The notes beneath the pieces are model-generated. The model saw only the letters and a program-made list of their open reading frames with translations. It did not search any database and was not told where the DNA came from. Positions 51,980-60,296 of a stretch of DNA of 64,000 bases are shown here, in pieces (the first letter of the stretch is position 1; each line of letters opens with the position of its first letter). This DNA comes from an uncultured Pelagibacteraceae bacterium (GTDB taxonomy: Bacteria > Pseudomonadota > Alphaproteobacteria > Pelagibacterales > Pelagibacteraceae), in the NCBI GenBank assembly GCA_902580275.1, contig CACHJZ010000001.1:1-64000 (forward strand), read 5' to 3'. The translations under genes were made by a program, and so were the position numbers.

Positions 51980-52947
51980 TGAAACCAAACTATATACCAA
52001 CTATAAATATTTCATCATTAGTTAGCAAAGATCTGGGTTCCAAAGAATCTCTGAAGATCATTAAGAAGATTGAGAAAGCTTGTGTCGAGGTTGGTTTTTT
52101 TCAAGTCATTGGTCACGGTATTGATCATAAAAAAATTAAAAAAATTGTAAAAATTGGAGAAAAATTTTTTAAACTTAACAAAAAAGAAAAAATTAAACTT
52201 TCTCCAAATAAATGGAATAAAAAAAATAAAAACTTTTATAGAGGCTACTTTCCAAGTGATGTAAATGGAAAAGAAGGTTTGGATATTGGAGACTTAAGAG
52301 TATCAGAAAATTTTTCACAGAAAATTAAAAATCAATATATAGAATGCTTAGATTTGGAAAAATGTTTCCAAAAAGATTCGATAAATCATTTATCTAACTA
52401 TTATGATGATATTTATTTATTAAGCGAATTGCTTTTCAAAAGTATTATCAAACTATACAAAAAAGATCCTTTGCTATCCGGTAAAGCTTTTTCAAGATTT
52501 AAAACACTTAGTACTTTAAGATTTAATTTTTATCCAATTCAAAGTAAACCTGTGGAAATCTCTAAACAAGATGGTGTTGCATTGGGCTGTGAAACACATG
52601 TGGATAGCGGGATATTTACAGTTTTATATCAAGATAAAGTTGGGGGACTGCAAGTTCAAAATAGAAAAAACAAGAAATGGCATGATGTACCTTTTAATAA
52701 AAATGCTCTAGTTGTTAATACTGGAAGAGCATTAGAATATCTAAGTAAAGGAAAGTTTAAGGCTACAAATCATAGAGTTCTTTGGAATAAATCAGAAAGA
52801 ATTTCGGTGCCTTTCTTTTTTGAGCCCTCTTACGATTTTAAAATGTCTAAATCATTTTTAAATGGAACTAATTTAAAAAAACAATCTATTTCTTATGAAA
52901 GTTTTATAAACAAATCTCTTAAGAAATTTGTCGAATACGCAAGATAA
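51979..52947 (+). CDS. Isopenicillin-N-synthase-like 2OG-Fe(II) oxygenase
   Basis: A 322-aa member of the IPNS/plant-type 2OG oxygenases. The DIOX_N half carries VGFFQVIGHGI near residue 38, and the catalytic half has the iron ligands H207, D209 and H265 and the 2-oxoglutarate pair R274/S276 (ERISVPFF). All key residues are present, so it should be active. Substrate unknown; bacterial relatives act on small amino or keto compounds. One base overlap with the EamA gene upstream marks a two-gene operon. Confidence 0.85.
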   Translation: MKPNYIPTINISSLVSKDLGSKESLKIIKKIEKACVEVGFFQVIGHGIDHKKIKKIVKIGEKFFKLNKKEKIKLSPNKWNKKNKNFYRGYFPSDVNGKEGLDIGDLRVSENFSQKIKNQYIECLDLEKCFQKDSINHLSNYYDDIYLLSELLFKSIIKLYKKDPLLSGKAFSRFKTLSTLRFNFYPIQSKPVEISKQDGVALGCETHVDSGIFTVLYQDKVGGLQVQNRKNKKWHDVPFNKNALVVNTGRALEYLSKGKFKATNHRVLWNKSERISVPFFFEPSYDFKMSKSFLNGTNLKKQSISYESFINKSLKKFVEYAR

Positions 52948-52952
52948 ATTAG

Positions 52953-53528
52953 TTATAAACTTCTTACAGTTTTTCTAACATCTTCTAAAAATTTTTTTCT
53001 CTTATGATCAGAAACAAAAGGAACTGCAAAATATCTTTTATATATTACATTAGTTATCCCACATATGTTGAATACACCTCGTCTTAATCTTTTAGTTGGC
53101 ATATTTAAGAAAAAAGTTCTAATTGCAAATTGAGGTGATCCATAAGTACAAAATACTACTGCTCTTTTTCCCTTTAGGTTTCCAATAGGATAACCATAAT
53201 TGCCTATAATTTTTTTAAATCTAAATGCCCAAGGCGGAGATAAAACTTTGTCTATCCATCCCTCAACAATTGCTGGCATTCTAAAATTCCAAATAGGTGC
53301 AATCAAAACAATTATATTTGATTTTTCAATTCGCTTTTGGTGATCTAGGACTGTATCATCTGGTTTTTCTCCTGCAAATACTGGGTCAAATTTTTCTTTA
53401 TATAGATCTACACAATCTACAGAAAATCCTTTTTCTTTTGCTTCTTCTAAAAAGGCTTCTCTTATCGCCGCATTAAATGAATTATCATTATAATGTCCAT
53501 ATACTAAAAAAATATTTTTCATTGCCAA
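52953..53528 (-). CDS. Flavodoxin-like NAD(P)H oxidoreductase
   Basis: A 191-aa FMN-dependent NAD(P)H:quinone oxidoreductase of the flavodoxin-like-fold (MdaB/KefF/NQO) family. It has the N-terminal strand FLVYGHYNDNSF for phosphate binding, IVLIAPIWNFRMPAIVEGWIDKV and GKRAVVFCTYGSP. It reduces quinones or electrophiles, using FMN in the cytoplasm. A second ATG two codons in is an equally good start. Its start overlaps the MsrA stop by ten bases. Confidence 0.87.
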   Translation of the reverse strand: MAMKNIFLVYGHYNDNSFNAAIREAFLEEAKEKGFSVDCVDLYKEKFDPVFAGEKPDDTVLDHQKRIEKSNIIVLIAPIWNFRMPAIVEGWIDKVLSPPWAFRFKKIIGNYGYPIGNLKGKRAVVFCTYGSPQFAIRTFFLNMPTKRLRRGVFNICGITNVIYKRYFAVPFVSDHKRKKFLEDVRKTVRSL

Positions 53529-54091
53529 ATATTATCTAATTTCCTTTGTCTTCCACATCCCTCTTTATATAACAAATAATTTAAAAATTTCTCTTTATAA
53601 TAATCTTGATGATGTTCCTCCGCTTTATAAAATATTTCAAACTTCCTAACATATGTAACTACTTTTTGATTAAATTTTTTCTCAATTTCTTGAATATCAT
53701 CCTCTATAAGTCTTTTTTCGTCATTATTTGTATAGAACGCAACAGACCTATAACTGTATCCTTTATCACAAAACTGACCTGCCTTATCGAAAGGATCAAT
53801 ATTTTTCCAAAAAATATTTGCTAGATTTTCAAAATTTATTTTTGATTTATTGTAAACAACTTCAACAACCTCGAAATGTCCTGTGTCACCATATGTAACT
53901 TCTTTATAAGTAGGATTTTTTGAGGTTCCACCTGAGTATCCTGATATAACTTCAATAACTCCTTCTGTCTTTTCAAAAACCTCTTCCATACACCAAAAAC
54001 ATCCACCTGCAAAATAAGCTTTTGATATTTCAGATTTAACAACATTCGTTGCTAAAAAAAAAATAAAACTTATCAATAAAAAATTTTTCAC
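53519..54091 (-). CDS. msrA: Peptide methionine sulfoxide reductase MsrA, exported
   Basis: Second MsrA, 190 aa, with a signal peptide of about 20 residues before EISKAYFAGGCFW. The catalytic cysteine is C31. The family blocks GYSGGTSKNPTYKEVTYGDTGH and AEEHHQDYY are intact. Being exported, it probably repairs oxidised methionines in periplasmic or membrane proteins, complementing the cytoplasmic MsrA at 39160-39615. It lies between the CoA-binding protein and the flavodoxin-like reductase in a short-overlap series. Confidence 0.92.
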   Translation of the reverse strand: MKNFLLISFIFFLATNVVKSEISKAYFAGGCFWCMEEVFEKTEGVIEVISGYSGGTSKNPTYKEVTYGDTGHFEVVEVVYNKSKINFENLANIFWKNIDPFDKAGQFCDKGYSYRSVAFYTNNDEKRLIEDDIQEIEKKFNQKVVTYVRKFEIFYKAEEHHQDYYKEKFLNYLLYKEGCGRQRKLDNIWQ

Positions 54092-54558
54092 TAATTTTTC
54101 AGTGCTGGAAAAACAGGATTAGATTTTTGGAAAATCTTTTGGTACTCCTGCTTAATACATCTATTAGATATAAACTCCATATTCGAACTTTCAGCAATTG
54201 CTTTTGCTTCGTCACTATGAATTCCATATTGCAACCATAAAACTTTTGATCCGATTTCTTTAGCTTGTTGTGCAATGCCTGGTGTTTCTTTTGAAGGTCT
54301 GAATACGTCAACAATATCAATTTTTTCTGGAACATTTTTTAAGTCAGCTAATACTTTTTCATTATTGACTATTTCACCTTCTGCAAAAGGATTGATTGGA
54401 TACACTTTATAACCAAAGTCTTGCATATATTTCATCACTACATTTGCAGGTTTTCTTTTTAAATTTTTTGGATCTTCACCTTTTTTTTCTGAGCTAATAC
54501 CAATCATTGCGATTGTTTTTGACTTTTCTAAAATATTTTTAATCTGATCGTCGGTCAT
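54091..54558 (-). CDS. CoA-binding domain protein (YccU-like)
   Basis: A 155-aa Rossmann-fold protein of the CoA-binding YccU family. It has the N-terminal IAMIGISSEKKGEDPKN segment and KVYPINPFAEGEIVNNEKV, then VDVFRPSKETPGIAQQAKEIG and LWLQYGIHSDEA. No separate catalytic motif is seen; YccU-like proteins bind CoA or related nucleotides with unclear purpose. It overlaps the neighbouring genes by one base on each side, so it is part of the enoyl-CoA hydratase operon. Confidence 0.88.
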   Translation of the reverse strand: MTDDQIKNILEKSKTIAMIGISSEKKGEDPKNLKRKPANVVMKYMQDFGYKVYPINPFAEGEIVNNEKVLADLKNVPEKIDIVDVFRPSKETPGIAQQAKEIGSKVLWLQYGIHSDEAKAIAESSNMEFISNRCIKQEYQKIFQKSNPVFPALKN

Positions 54559-55331
54559 TATCTATTTTTCCATTTAGGTTTTCTTTTTTCTAAAAATGCC
54601 TGAATACCTTCTTTAGCATCAATTGACATCATGTTAAGCGTCATCATTTTTGCTGTGAAATCATAAGCTTTTTTTAATGGCATTTCTAACTGTTTATAGA
54701 AAGCTTGTTTTCCAATTTTAATTGTTAAATTTGATTTTGAAGAAATTGTTTTAGCAATTTTCATAACTTCTTTGTTTAAATTCTTTTTTGAAAAATGATC
54801 ATTTATTAAGCCAACTTCTTTAGCATAGTTTGCTTTAATTGGTTCTCCTGTAAGAAGCATTTTCATCATTCTTTTTCTTGTAACTTTTCTACTTACTGCA
54901 ACCATAGGTGTGCTACAAAACAGTCCAATATTAACACCTGGCGTTGCAAAGATTGCATCATTGGTACTATAAGCTAAGTCACAACTTGCAACTAATTGAC
55001 ATCCAGCCGCATAAGCAGCGCCATGAACTTTGGCAATTACAGGTTTACGTCCTTCTACAATTTGGATCATTAACTTTGAACAAAGGTTAAATAACTTTAA
55101 ATATTTTGATCTTTTTTTAAGTCCTCTTACTTCTTTGAGATTATGACCTGCGCTAAAACCTTTACCAGTTCCTTCTAAGATAATTACTCTTGTCGAATTA
55201 TCTTTGTCCATTTTCTGAAAGGTTTTTAAAAGTAGGTTTAGAGTTGCAAAAGTTAATGAATTATATGACTTTGGATCATTAATTTTTACATTCTTAATTC
55301 CGTTTCCAAGATTCTTTACTAATACGGTCAT
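54558..55331 (-). CDS. Enoyl-CoA hydratase/isomerase, ECHDC3-like
   Basis: Crotonase-fold enzyme of 257 aa. The oxyanion-hole segment KGFSAGHNLKEV and the second loop AAGCQLVASCDLAY are clear, and ATPGVNIGLFCSTPMVAVSR matches the ECHDC3-type branch. The usual catalytic glutamates of hydratases are not both visible, so isomerase or other CoA chemistry is possible. Immediate downstream position (15 bases) after the L-carnitine dehydrogenase on the same strand suggests a link to carnitine or crotonobetaine metabolism. Confidence 0.85.
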   Translation of the reverse strand: MTVLVKNLGNGIKNVKINDPKSYNSLTFATLNLLLKTFQKMDKDNSTRVIILEGTGKGFSAGHNLKEVRGLKKRSKYLKLFNLCSKLMIQIVEGRKPVIAKVHGAAYAAGCQLVASCDLAYSTNDAIFATPGVNIGLFCSTPMVAVSRKVTRKRMMKMLLTGEPIKANYAKEVGLINDHFSKKNLNKEVMKIAKTISSKSNLTIKIGKQAFYKQLEMPLKKAYDFTAKMMTLNMMSIDAKEGIQAFLEKRKPKWKNR

Positions 55332-55346
55332 GATATTTTAGTACAA

Positions 55347-56285
55347 TCATTTCCTTAATTTGTCTTCATATTTCTTTCTAAGCTTTTGAAGATTAACTAG
55401 ATATTCATCTCGGATACTGGAGATCATTGCCACAGACTTACCTTTTGCTTGTGATTTTGTACCACTGATAACTCTACTAGATAATTTTTTTGAAAGTTTC
55501 GGAGCTTTTAATTTTGTCCATGGTAATTTTAATGCTGGTCCAAATTGTTCTAACATATGCTTCATTCCGAGTTTGCCACCTGCTAAGTGAAAAGTTAAAA
55601 ATGTTCCCATCAAAGACCATCTAAGTCCTGGTCCGTCTTCTATAGCTCTATCTAAATCTTTAGTGGTTGCATAACCTTCATTAATAATATGCAAACCTTC
55701 CCTCCATAACGCTTCTTGTAATCTATCTGCTAAATACCCAGGTAATTCCTTTTTCACAATAATTGGATTCATAGAAATAGATTTATAAAATTTATTAGCT
55801 TTATTTAAAAATTTCGTTTTAGTTTTTTTTCCAGCAACTACTTCAACTCCAGGACAGAGATAAACTGGATTAAATGGATGTCCAATCATAGTTCTTGCTG
55901 GATTTTTACATTTTGAATAAATTTTTGTAGGAAGTAAGCCAGAAGAACTAGATGAAATAATCGCATTATTTTTTGAATATTTTCCAATAAGGTTCATTAA
56001 CTTGGTTTTAATTTTATAATTTTCTGTAGCATTTTCTTGTATAAAATCTGCATCTTTAAGTGCTACCTCTAAAGAGGTCACATATTTGAAATTTTTAAGA
56101 TTAATTTTTTTTTTGTTAAAGAGTTTTTTTACAAACGGTGATGCTCTTCTTATCTCTTCTATTATTTTTGTTTTTAATTTTGGATCCTTGTCAAAGGCTA
56201 CAACCTTAAAATTATGAGCCAAACATCTAATAATCCAACCAGTGCCTATAACCCCAGTACCAATTACGGCAATCTTTTTTATCAT
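55347..56285 (-). CDS. cdhA: L-carnitine dehydrogenase (3-hydroxyacyl-CoA dehydrogenase family)
   Basis: A 312-aa enzyme of the short HAD-family branch that oxidises L-carnitine to 3-dehydrocarnitine with NAD+. The cofactor loop GTGVIGTGW is at residues 9-17. It has the family block SSSSSGLLPTKIY, the catalytic-histidine segment MIGHPFNPVYLCPGVEVV, and the helical C-terminal domain with ALWREGLHIINEG and GPGLRWSLMGTF. The latter phrases are characteristic of carnitine dehydrogenases rather than of 3-hydroxybutyryl-CoA dehydrogenase. It is preceded by a 2OG oxygenase gene with no gap and followed by enoyl-CoA hydratase. Confidence 0.87.
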   Translation of the reverse strand: MIKKIAVIGTGVIGTGWIIRCLAHNFKVVAFDKDPKLKTKIIEEIRRASPFVKKLFNKKKINLKNFKYVTSLEVALKDADFIQENATENYKIKTKLMNLIGKYSKNNAIISSSSSGLLPTKIYSKCKNPARTMIGHPFNPVYLCPGVEVVAGKKTKTKFLNKANKFYKSISMNPIIVKKELPGYLADRLQEALWREGLHIINEGYATTKDLDRAIEDGPGLRWSLMGTFLTFHLAGGKLGMKHMLEQFGPALKLPWTKLKAPKLSKKLSSRVISGTKSQAKGKSVAMISSIRDEYLVNLQKLRKKYEDKLRK

Positions 56286-57137
56286 TTAATCTGTTAAACC
56301 ATCTGATCGAGCAACATTTCTTTCTAAATGGATTGGTAAAACTTTTCCATAAATTGCTTTTGAGTGCTCTGGTGTGTTTACTCTCCAAGGATCAAGGACG
56401 TAAGCAGGAATACACATATATCTAGATTTGTTTCCCTCTACTTTAGTTACTCTATGTAATGTGAATCTTCCTTTAAATATTTGTAAGTCACCCGGCTCTA
56501 ATTTTAATTTTCTAACTCTTGATCTGTCTCCATTTAAAACTTTTTTAACTTCATCAAAATTTTCATTACCTGGTTCTCTTATATTCGGGCAGTATTCAAA
56601 TATTCCACCCTTTTCAGGTTTTTGGATCATTAAGCTTAATGTAAATTCACAACTATCAAAATGCCAAGGTAAAATTCCCTCTGGCTCCATGACATTATAA
56701 GCATGGCAAGCTAAAGGATCTGCCCATCTATATATTGGTGATACTCCTAAACATAATGAAACAAATTTTAAAAGTTCTTCAGTTTCATACAAAAATTTCA
56801 TTTCTGAACCTTTTAAAAAACAATCTGAATTTAAATATCCATTAAATCTATCCATGAAAGTTCTTTTAGGATGATCTTTTGGTAACTCTGGATCATCTTT
56901 GGCATACAAATAAGGGTTAATTTTTTCTTTAGACATATAAACTTCATCAAGTTGCTTTTCTAATTCCGTATTCATTATTGCTAGTGACTTTGGTAGGATA
57001 AAATTTGGAATTGTTGAACAACTATCTTCGTCTAACTCTTTTTTACATTTTTCAACTAATTTTTTTATTATTGGTGAGTTTAAGTCGTGAATTGGATATT
57101 TTTCTAAATCTACAATTGATTTAAGTCGTTCATTCAC
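56286..57137 (-). CDS. PhyH/ArpA-like 2OG-Fe(II) oxygenase
   Basis: A 283-aa non-haem iron oxygenase. Ligands are visible as H159-x-D161 in PWHFDSCEF and H228 in TLHRVTK, with R239 in NKSRYMC as likely 2-oxoglutarate anchor. The fold region FxLSLMIQ and GGIFEYCPNIR suit the ArpA/HalD type of 2OG enzymes that act on free amino acids. Its stop abuts the L-carnitine dehydrogenase start, so a quaternary amino acid substrate is attractive but unproven. It overlaps the nucleotidyltransferase gene by four bases. Confidence 0.75.
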   Translation of the reverse strand: MNERLKSIVDLEKYPIHDLNSPIIKKLVEKCKKELDEDSCSTIPNFILPKSLAIMNTELEKQLDEVYMSKEKINPYLYAKDDPELPKDHPKRTFMDRFNGYLNSDCFLKGSEMKFLYETEELLKFVSLCLGVSPIYRWADPLACHAYNVMEPEGILPWHFDSCEFTLSLMIQKPEKGGIFEYCPNIREPGNENFDEVKKVLNGDRSRVRKLKLEPGDLQIFKGRFTLHRVTKVEGNKSRYMCIPAYVLDPWRVNTPEHSKAIYGKVLPIHLERNVARSDGLTD

Positions 57138-57508
57138 TTTAAATCTCCATCCTCTCGCATTTTTGCTCTAATTTTTGTTGCAGATATTTTTTGTATTTCT
57201 TCAGATAACACTATTTCCTCAATTTTATACCCTACTCCTCTGCCGTAACAAATATTAGTAATATTTGGCACCAAGATCACTTTAAATCTTCCCTCAAATT
57301 CAGGGTTTAATCTGTCCTCTATTTTTTTCTTAACTGTTTCGAAATCAAAAGGATTGTCTTCTACTCCCTGCACATCTCTTATTTGAATACAAACTTGTCC
57401 TGTTTTTTTAATTATTTCTTTAAATAAAGCGTAGTGGCCGTCATGAAATGGTTGCCACCTTCCTAGCATTTGTGCAGTTGGTTTTTTGTTATCCCACTTA
57501 TAACTCAT
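57134..57508 (-). CDS. Adenylyl/cytidylyltransferase-like protein
   Basis: A short nucleotidyltransferase-fold protein of 124 aa. The HxGH-type motif is FHDGH at residues 21-25 within GRWQPFHDGHYALF, and the ISxTxxR motif is ISATKIR at 108-114. Such enzymes activate phosphates with ATP or CTP (for example NMN, phosphopantetheine or glycerol-phosphate). It is smaller than NadR/NadD types. A related theme occurs 2.4 kb away, where an APS-kinase-like gene stands beside the autotransporter; whether they act together is unknown. Confidence 0.75.
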   Translation of the reverse strand: MSYKWDNKKPTAQMLGRWQPFHDGHYALFKEIIKKTGQVCIQIRDVQGVEDNPFDFETVKKKIEDRLNPEFEGRFKVILVPNITNICYGRGVGYKIEEIVLSEEIQKISATKIRAKMREDGDLK

Positions 57509-57548
57509 CGGTACTCCTCAATGATTAGTTTAATCTTAATTATTGAAA

Positions 57549-59870
57549 TTAAAAGACTTTATTTAGTTCAATATAAGCTTCTCTTGCATCGCCTATATTT
57601 GTTAAATCATCGTTCAAATTAAATATTAAATCAAATCCTTTTATATCTTTTTTAATCTCAAGTTGTGTCATTAAATTATCTGAACCATTTAATTTTAATG
57701 CATACTCAGTATCTTTTCCTGGTAAATAACCTAATGCTATATAAAGGTTGTCTGTATATCCTGACCCATATCCATGATGTAGACCTCCATAATCAAGTGT
57801 CTGTTTTCTTTCATAGATTATAAAAATACTATAATTTTCTGGGAAAATTATATCTATACCGATCTCTCCATTTATGTTGTGCAAAGATCCTGAGTGTAGT
57901 TTTGTTTGAAATGATTTTGAAGAATTGTCTTTATATGTATATTTAATATTTGAAGAACGTTTCAAGTTCGCTTGATATTCTATTTTTCCATGTCTTTTAA
58001 TTGAATATTTTTCATTTTCAATTTTATCTACCGCTGCAATAGCTGCTCTGATGTTTCTAGATTTTACGTGTTGTTTCTTAAAGCTCATTGCAGAGGTTCC
58101 AGTTTCTTTATAAGAATCAAATATTGTATGACCAAAATCAATTTGAGCAGATGGAATTATTGTTAATGTATTTTTAATAATTTCGTCTTTAAGTTTAACT
58201 GTTCCATACATTTGTCTTCCAGATCTTTTGGCAACTAAATTTTCACCATCAAGTAAATTTAGGATATCCAAATTAAGTTTTCCAATTCCAAAGATTGTAT
58301 CGATATATTTATTATCAACAGATGAGGGTCTGGTGTTGTACAGTGTTAGGTTGAAAGTATCTGCATTCATGTTGCTACCATTGTAACCTACTTTAGTATG
58401 ATCGTTTCCATATCGAAGAGCCCATCCAATAATGCCATTATTGTCTGTAAATTTATCTGCACCAATTGTTAAAGAGTTTGCATTAATTTCTTTTGAAGTT
58501 GAAACATTGGTGTCTCCCACTTTTCCAACTGAAATACTTCCTTCGCTCCAATAAAATACATTTTTATCTTTAAAGGGTTTGTTTTTTTTTATGGCCGATG
58601 TCTTTACTGCTTCTGTAAGAGAAGCTAGCATTTGATTTGAAAAGTTAATATCAATCTGTAAATTTGTTAAATCTTGTTTATCTTTGTTTCTTCTTATCCA
58701 TTTTAATCTGTTTAAAGCTGAATTTGTTGAATGGTCAATCGTTCTTCTAGCAAGTTCCATTTGTGCCTCTGCCATACCAGTTCGATCACCCTCTGTCATA
58801 GCTTCACATTCTACTCCGTCAATAATATTAAATGGACATACTAAATCATATTCATAAACTTCATCATTATTTTGATCTCTATCACTTCCTATATATACTT
58901 TAAGTCCGGCCCCACTAAATGCAGCCCCTCTTGTTTGTGTGTTTGTTTCAGACATTTCAAGACCGGCTCCACCAAGAATTCTACTACCATCAATTGTGAA
59001 TGAGGATGTATCAAAACCTTTTGAAAGACTAATTTGCAAAACTCTTTGTATTCCGAGATGATGATGACTTGTTATAATTAATCTTTTTCCATTAGGACTA
59101 AATCTCATCCCTGCTGGATTATCTACACCGGTTTGAGTTGCAGTTCCTAACGCAATTCCAGCAGAAGTAACGATTGATAATGTTGAAACATCATATGGAG
59201 TGGAGAGGTTGAATTCATATAGCCTGCCATTTACGGTATCACTTGCGGAGTCCATAAAAATTAAAAATAATTTGGTACCATCATTATTTATCTCAACACC
59301 CTGTAGTCTGTGATTTGCTAAATTATTTAATACATCTGACGCATTTCGGGTATAACCAAAATCTCCAGCGTTACTACCAATTGTGAATACTGCATTATCT
59401 AAATTTTCGGTTTCTGAAGCTAGTGAACAAGTCGAAATATCATAAGGTGAAGTTAAATCAAATCCATAAACCTTATCTCCGTCTTGATCCCCAGCTGCCA
59501 TACGTCTAGAGACAACAAATAATCTCATTCCATCACTACTAAATTCTAAGTCATATATTGTAAATCCGTCGGTTCCAGTTAATACACATCTTTCGCCATC
59601 ACCTGCGTAGACTTTAGATGAAACATCATAGGGAATAGTTAAATTATACTCATTTATAAAATGAGTAGATGAATTACCAAATTTATTAGCGTAACTTATA
59701 AACATTTTTGTTCCATGGTTATTAAATTCAATACCAGCTGTAAGACCAGTTTTTCCAGTAGTATCATAATCATGAACTTCAGCTTTTTGGTTAAAAGTCA
59801 TAGCACCAAATGCATTAGAAATCGGGAATAAAAAAATTAATGTAATTATAATTCTGTTTAGCAGTTTCAT
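57549..59870 (-). CDS. Beta-propeller plus autotransporter beta-barrel outer-membrane protein
   Basis: A 773-aa exported protein. A signal peptide covers about residues 1-22. Residues 24-345 hold five repeats, each with an IEFNNHGTKMFISY-like strand pair (starting near 46, 107, 191, 254 and 315) and a (P)YDVST-like turn (near 80, 142, 225, 286 and 346), which I read as beta-propeller blades. A helical linker is at 360-430, followed by a C-terminal barrel of about 340 residues ending in Phe (ELNKVF), as outer-membrane barrels do. A type Va autotransporter that displays a propeller on the cell surface is the likely form. Ligand unknown. Confidence 0.8.
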   Translation of the reverse strand: MKLLNRIIITLIFLFPISNAFGAMTFNQKAEVHDYDTTGKTGLTAGIEFNNHGTKMFISYANKFGNSSTHFINEYNLTIPYDVSSKVYAGDGERCVLTGTDGFTIYDLEFSSDGMRLFVVSRRMAAGDQDGDKVYGFDLTSPYDISTCSLASETENLDNAVFTIGSNAGDFGYTRNASDVLNNLANHRLQGVEINNDGTKLFLIFMDSASDTVNGRLYEFNLSTPYDVSTLSIVTSAGIALGTATQTGVDNPAGMRFSPNGKRLIITSHHHLGIQRVLQISLSKGFDTSSFTIDGSRILGGAGLEMSETNTQTRGAAFSGAGLKVYIGSDRDQNNDEVYEYDLVCPFNIIDGVECEAMTEGDRTGMAEAQMELARRTIDHSTNSALNRLKWIRRNKDKQDLTNLQIDINFSNQMLASLTEAVKTSAIKKNKPFKDKNVFYWSEGSISVGKVGDTNVSTSKEINANSLTIGADKFTDNNGIIGWALRYGNDHTKVGYNGSNMNADTFNLTLYNTRPSSVDNKYIDTIFGIGKLNLDILNLLDGENLVAKRSGRQMYGTVKLKDEIIKNTLTIIPSAQIDFGHTIFDSYKETGTSAMSFKKQHVKSRNIRAAIAAVDKIENEKYSIKRHGKIEYQANLKRSSNIKYTYKDNSSKSFQTKLHSGSLHNINGEIGIDIIFPENYSIFIIYERKQTLDYGGLHHGYGSGYTDNLYIALGYLPGKDTEYALKLNGSDNLMTQLEIKKDIKGFDLIFNLNDDLTNIGDAREAYIELNKVF

Positions 59871-59885
59871 TAGTTGATTTTAATA

Positions 59886-60296
59886 TTATTTTTTTAAATC
59901 TTCAAATATCTGAGGAGCCCAAAGCTTTGCGTCTTGAGAGGTTACATGAAAGTTAAACTTATCAGGTTTTACAAACATTTTATTAGTATCATCGAATCTT
60001 CCCTCTTGTATAGTATCAACCCATACTACATAGTCTGCTGGGAATAAACTTCTTGCCTCGGGTGTTGGACAAATGAAATCAGCCACAACATAATTTCCTT
60101 CCTCTTTGAGTTTAAGAGCAAAGTCTGCCATTCTCTTTGCTTGTCTTTTTCTGCCCTCTTCTGAAAAATCCCAGTCGTTTGCAGCTTTTCTTACTTCATC
60201 AGCATTTAATCTTTTTGCATTAATCATTGGTGCAAGTTCATTTGCTAAAGTTGTTTTACCTGCACCAGGCAATCCCATAACTAAAATAATTTTCAT
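59886..60296 (-). CDS. APS-kinase-like P-loop kinase
   Basis: A 136-aa P-loop kinase resembling a short CysC (adenylylsulfate kinase). The Walker A loop is GLPGAGKT at residues 8-15, followed by RLNADEVRKAANDWDFSEEGR and VVADFICPTPEARS, all APS-kinase hallmarks. It is shorter than CysC (about 200 aa), lacking its C-terminal part, so it may act on APS-like or another small substrate. It overlaps the DddP-like gene by one base and precedes the autotransporter gene by 15 bases. Confidence 0.78.
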   Translation of the reverse strand: MKIILVMGLPGAGKTTLANELAPMINAKRLNADEVRKAANDWDFSEEGRKRQAKRMADFALKLKEEGNYVVADFICPTPEARSLFPADYVVWVDTIQEGRFDDTNKMFVKPDKFNFHVTSQDAKLWAPQIFEDLKK

